Positions 51,223 through 52,121 of a stretch of DNA of 52,121 nt are shown in pieces. This DNA comes from CAYPCH01 sp964409165 (GTDB taxonomy: Bacteria > Bacillota > Clostridia > Acetivibrionales > Acetivibrionaceae). Each line of letters begins with the position of its first letter. Within the stretch, counting starts at the first letter, position 1. The notes beneath the pieces were generated by a model that was given only the letters and a program-made list of their open reading frames with translations, searched no databases and was not told the origin of the DNA. The position numbers and the translations under genes are program-made. The stretch spans positions 1 to 52,121 of the forward strand of contig CAYPCH010000009.1 in the NCBI GenBank assembly GCA_964409165.1, read 5' to 3'.

Positions 51223-51513
51223 TTTATATCGTCAATTCCGCATTTTTTTAAAATTTCTCTTGCTATTTGAGCTTTTTGTGCTTTAACCGGAACAATATGC
51301 TGCTAAGGCTGCATCAGTTACTACTCTGCCTACATAAAAGCCTTGGGGATTCTTTGCCTTACTAATAATGTCTGCTAAAATATCTTCTTTTCTTTGATCA
51401 AAATTTATATATATTGAATCAGCTATGGACTAGGGCAATCCTAATCCTACAAATATTTGATAAAAAACAGCACTTGTCATATTTATTGAGTCTGCACCAT
51501 TTTCAATTATTGA
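51192..51513 (-). pseudogene. Decayed AHH-nuclease toxin C-terminus
   Basis: Directly after the stop at 51514 the same frame continues as SIIENGADSINMTSAVFYQI, a TAG (51430-51432), then SIADSIYINFDQRKEDILAD and further to TAA at 51283. In a shifted frame 51302-51192 reads QHIVPVKAQKAQIAREILKK then CGIDDINCAENGVFL, a match to the AHH HNH-nuclease toxin domain ((A)HHIVP...ARxILKKxGIDIN..NGVFL). Both early stops lie where Gln fits (GLGIA-Q-SI, GLGLP-Q-SI), one base (C to T) from CAA and CAG. A short deletion at the HH motif explains the frameshift. Confidence 0.65.
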
Positions 51514-52121
51514 TTAGGCTATCCCCAAACCGACACTCTCGATATAATCATAATTATAGCCATTTGATACTATATCGTCATCATCAAAGTATGTATCCCC
51601 TGTTCCCTCAACGGGTGAAAGCGAATAACCTTCACTCATTGCTTTTGTGACGTCAATATGACTTACACCCTTGTGTTCCCCTGTTATTTTGTTATAAACA
51701 ACATATGGTCTTTCTAGAATAGGTGCCGGAAATTCTTGAACTCCTTGTATATATCTTCTTAGCATAGAATAGTCAGTTGAATTAATTGCACCATCAACAT
51801 TTACGTCTGCTGCTGAGTATAAATCCTCATACTTTTTTTCTCCACTATAATAGTCATCTACATTCATAGTCCCCAACAGATATCTTTTTACCAAAGCATA
51901 GTCAGTAGAATTAACTGAACCATCATTATTAACATCGCCTCTATGCCGATTTCCATATTGCGCCAAAGCAAACAACTCAGTGTCATATGCATCAGGAAAC
52001 TCTGAATATACACTCTCAGTTACTGTTTGAACCTTATCTTCTTCCTGTTGTTCTACATTTACATCCGCATCAATCAGGTTTATAAGAACCGCATGCACAT
52101 CAAGTATACCAAATGCTTCTA
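51514..52121 (-). CDS. Type I dockerin protein, 5' end outside window, truncated pretoxin
   Basis: The frame is open to the right window edge, so the N-terminus is missing. A two-segment type I dockerin is complete: RGDVNNDGSVNSTDYALVKRYLLG and AADVNVDGAINSTDYSMLRR, each with a calcium-binding DxNxDGxxNxxD loop and Ser-Thr at the cohesin-recognition positions. After it comes YVVYNKITGEHKGVSHIDVT and an acidic tail ending at a TAA. Sequence past this stop continues a nuclease-toxin gene, so this is probably the front of a decayed dockerin-linked toxin. The dockerin portion would still attach to a cellulosome scaffold if made. Confidence 0.82.
   Translation of the reverse strand, partial: EAFGILDVHAVLINLIDADVNVEQQEEDKVQTVTESVYSEFPDAYDTELFALAQYGNRHRGDVNNDGSVNSTDYALVKRYLLGTMNVDDYYSGEKKYEDLYSAADVNVDGAINSTDYSMLRRYIQGVQEFPAPILERPYVVYNKITGEHKGVSHIDVTKAMSEGYSLSPVEGTGDTYFDDDDIVSNGYNYDYIESVGLGIA

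Overview
This window looks like a draft-assembly contig from an anaerobic, low-GC, Gram-positive cellulolytic clostridium of the Acetivibrio/Ruminiclostridium type. The evidence is a type I dockerin at the right edge, a secreted CBM6/CBM3 protein with Pro-Thr linkers, strong AGGAGG-type ribosome sites, YesM/YesN two-component systems, LplB/YtcP-type sugar ABC transporters and a xylan/glucuronate pathway. The dockerin carries Ser-Thr at the recognition positions, as in C. thermocellum-like organisms. I cannot name the species. Two runs of exactly 100 N mark scaffold gaps, and both fall in short tandem or low-complexity repeats.

Layout. (1) 1-880: the start of a [NiFe]-hydrogenase small subunit, overlapped by a cytochrome-b5-like gene. 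(2) 1216-2729: a monovalent cation/proton antiporter coupled to a small PII-like protein. (3) 3004-4424: three small unknown genes. (4) 4934-9280: a large secreted protein with three CBM6 modules, one CBM3 module and a C-terminal von Willebrand A domain that appears split by a beta-rich insertion. (5) 9972-14298: a GH67 alpha-glucuronidase and GH3 beta-xylosidase operon, both without signal peptides and so cytoplasmic. (6) 14603-21856: a poly-gamma-glutamate (PGA) locus. It holds pgsB and pgsC, a PGA-hydrolase-like protein that has lost its active-site residues, a Glu-rich (EEQI)n membrane-anchored protein, a CapA/PgsA-like protein, and a divergent PGA hydrolase with an intact active site. (7) 22557-32372: a DUF624 protein, a GH2 enzyme and a GntR/LacI-type (AraR-like) repressor, divergent from a sugar ABC transporter. 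(8) 32639-41628: a second ABC transporter, preceded on the same strand by a regulator-kinase-regulator two-component cluster. (9) 41957-49712: the full glucuronate catabolic set uxaC, kdgK, kdgA, uxuA and uxuB, with two AraC regulators. (10) 49955-52121: a DUF2809 protein and a decaying dockerin-linked AHH-nuclease toxin locus with an Imm11-like fragment.

How it fits together (inference). Extracellular cellulosomal enzymes would release methylglucuronosyl xylo-oligosaccharides. One of the two ABC importers could bring them in. GH67 and GH3 would cut them to xylose and glucuronate, and UxaC-UxuB-UxuA-KdgK-KdgA would convert glucuronate to pyruvate and glyceraldehyde-3-phosphate. The PGA operon would build an extracellular polyglutamate layer.

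A recurring 16-bp dyad (core ATCAC-n-AAAATGAT) lies beside the CBM/vWA gene, the PGA genes, the GH67 operon, the response-regulator/ABC boundary and kdgA/kdgK. In one case it fills the spacer of a good sigma-A promoter. It may mark an undescribed regulon. The most unusual items are the split vWA protein, the dead PGA-hydrolase paralogue inside the PGA operon, the (EEQI)n protein, a 66-bp palindromic insertion in frame within GH2, and the decayed dockerin-toxin.
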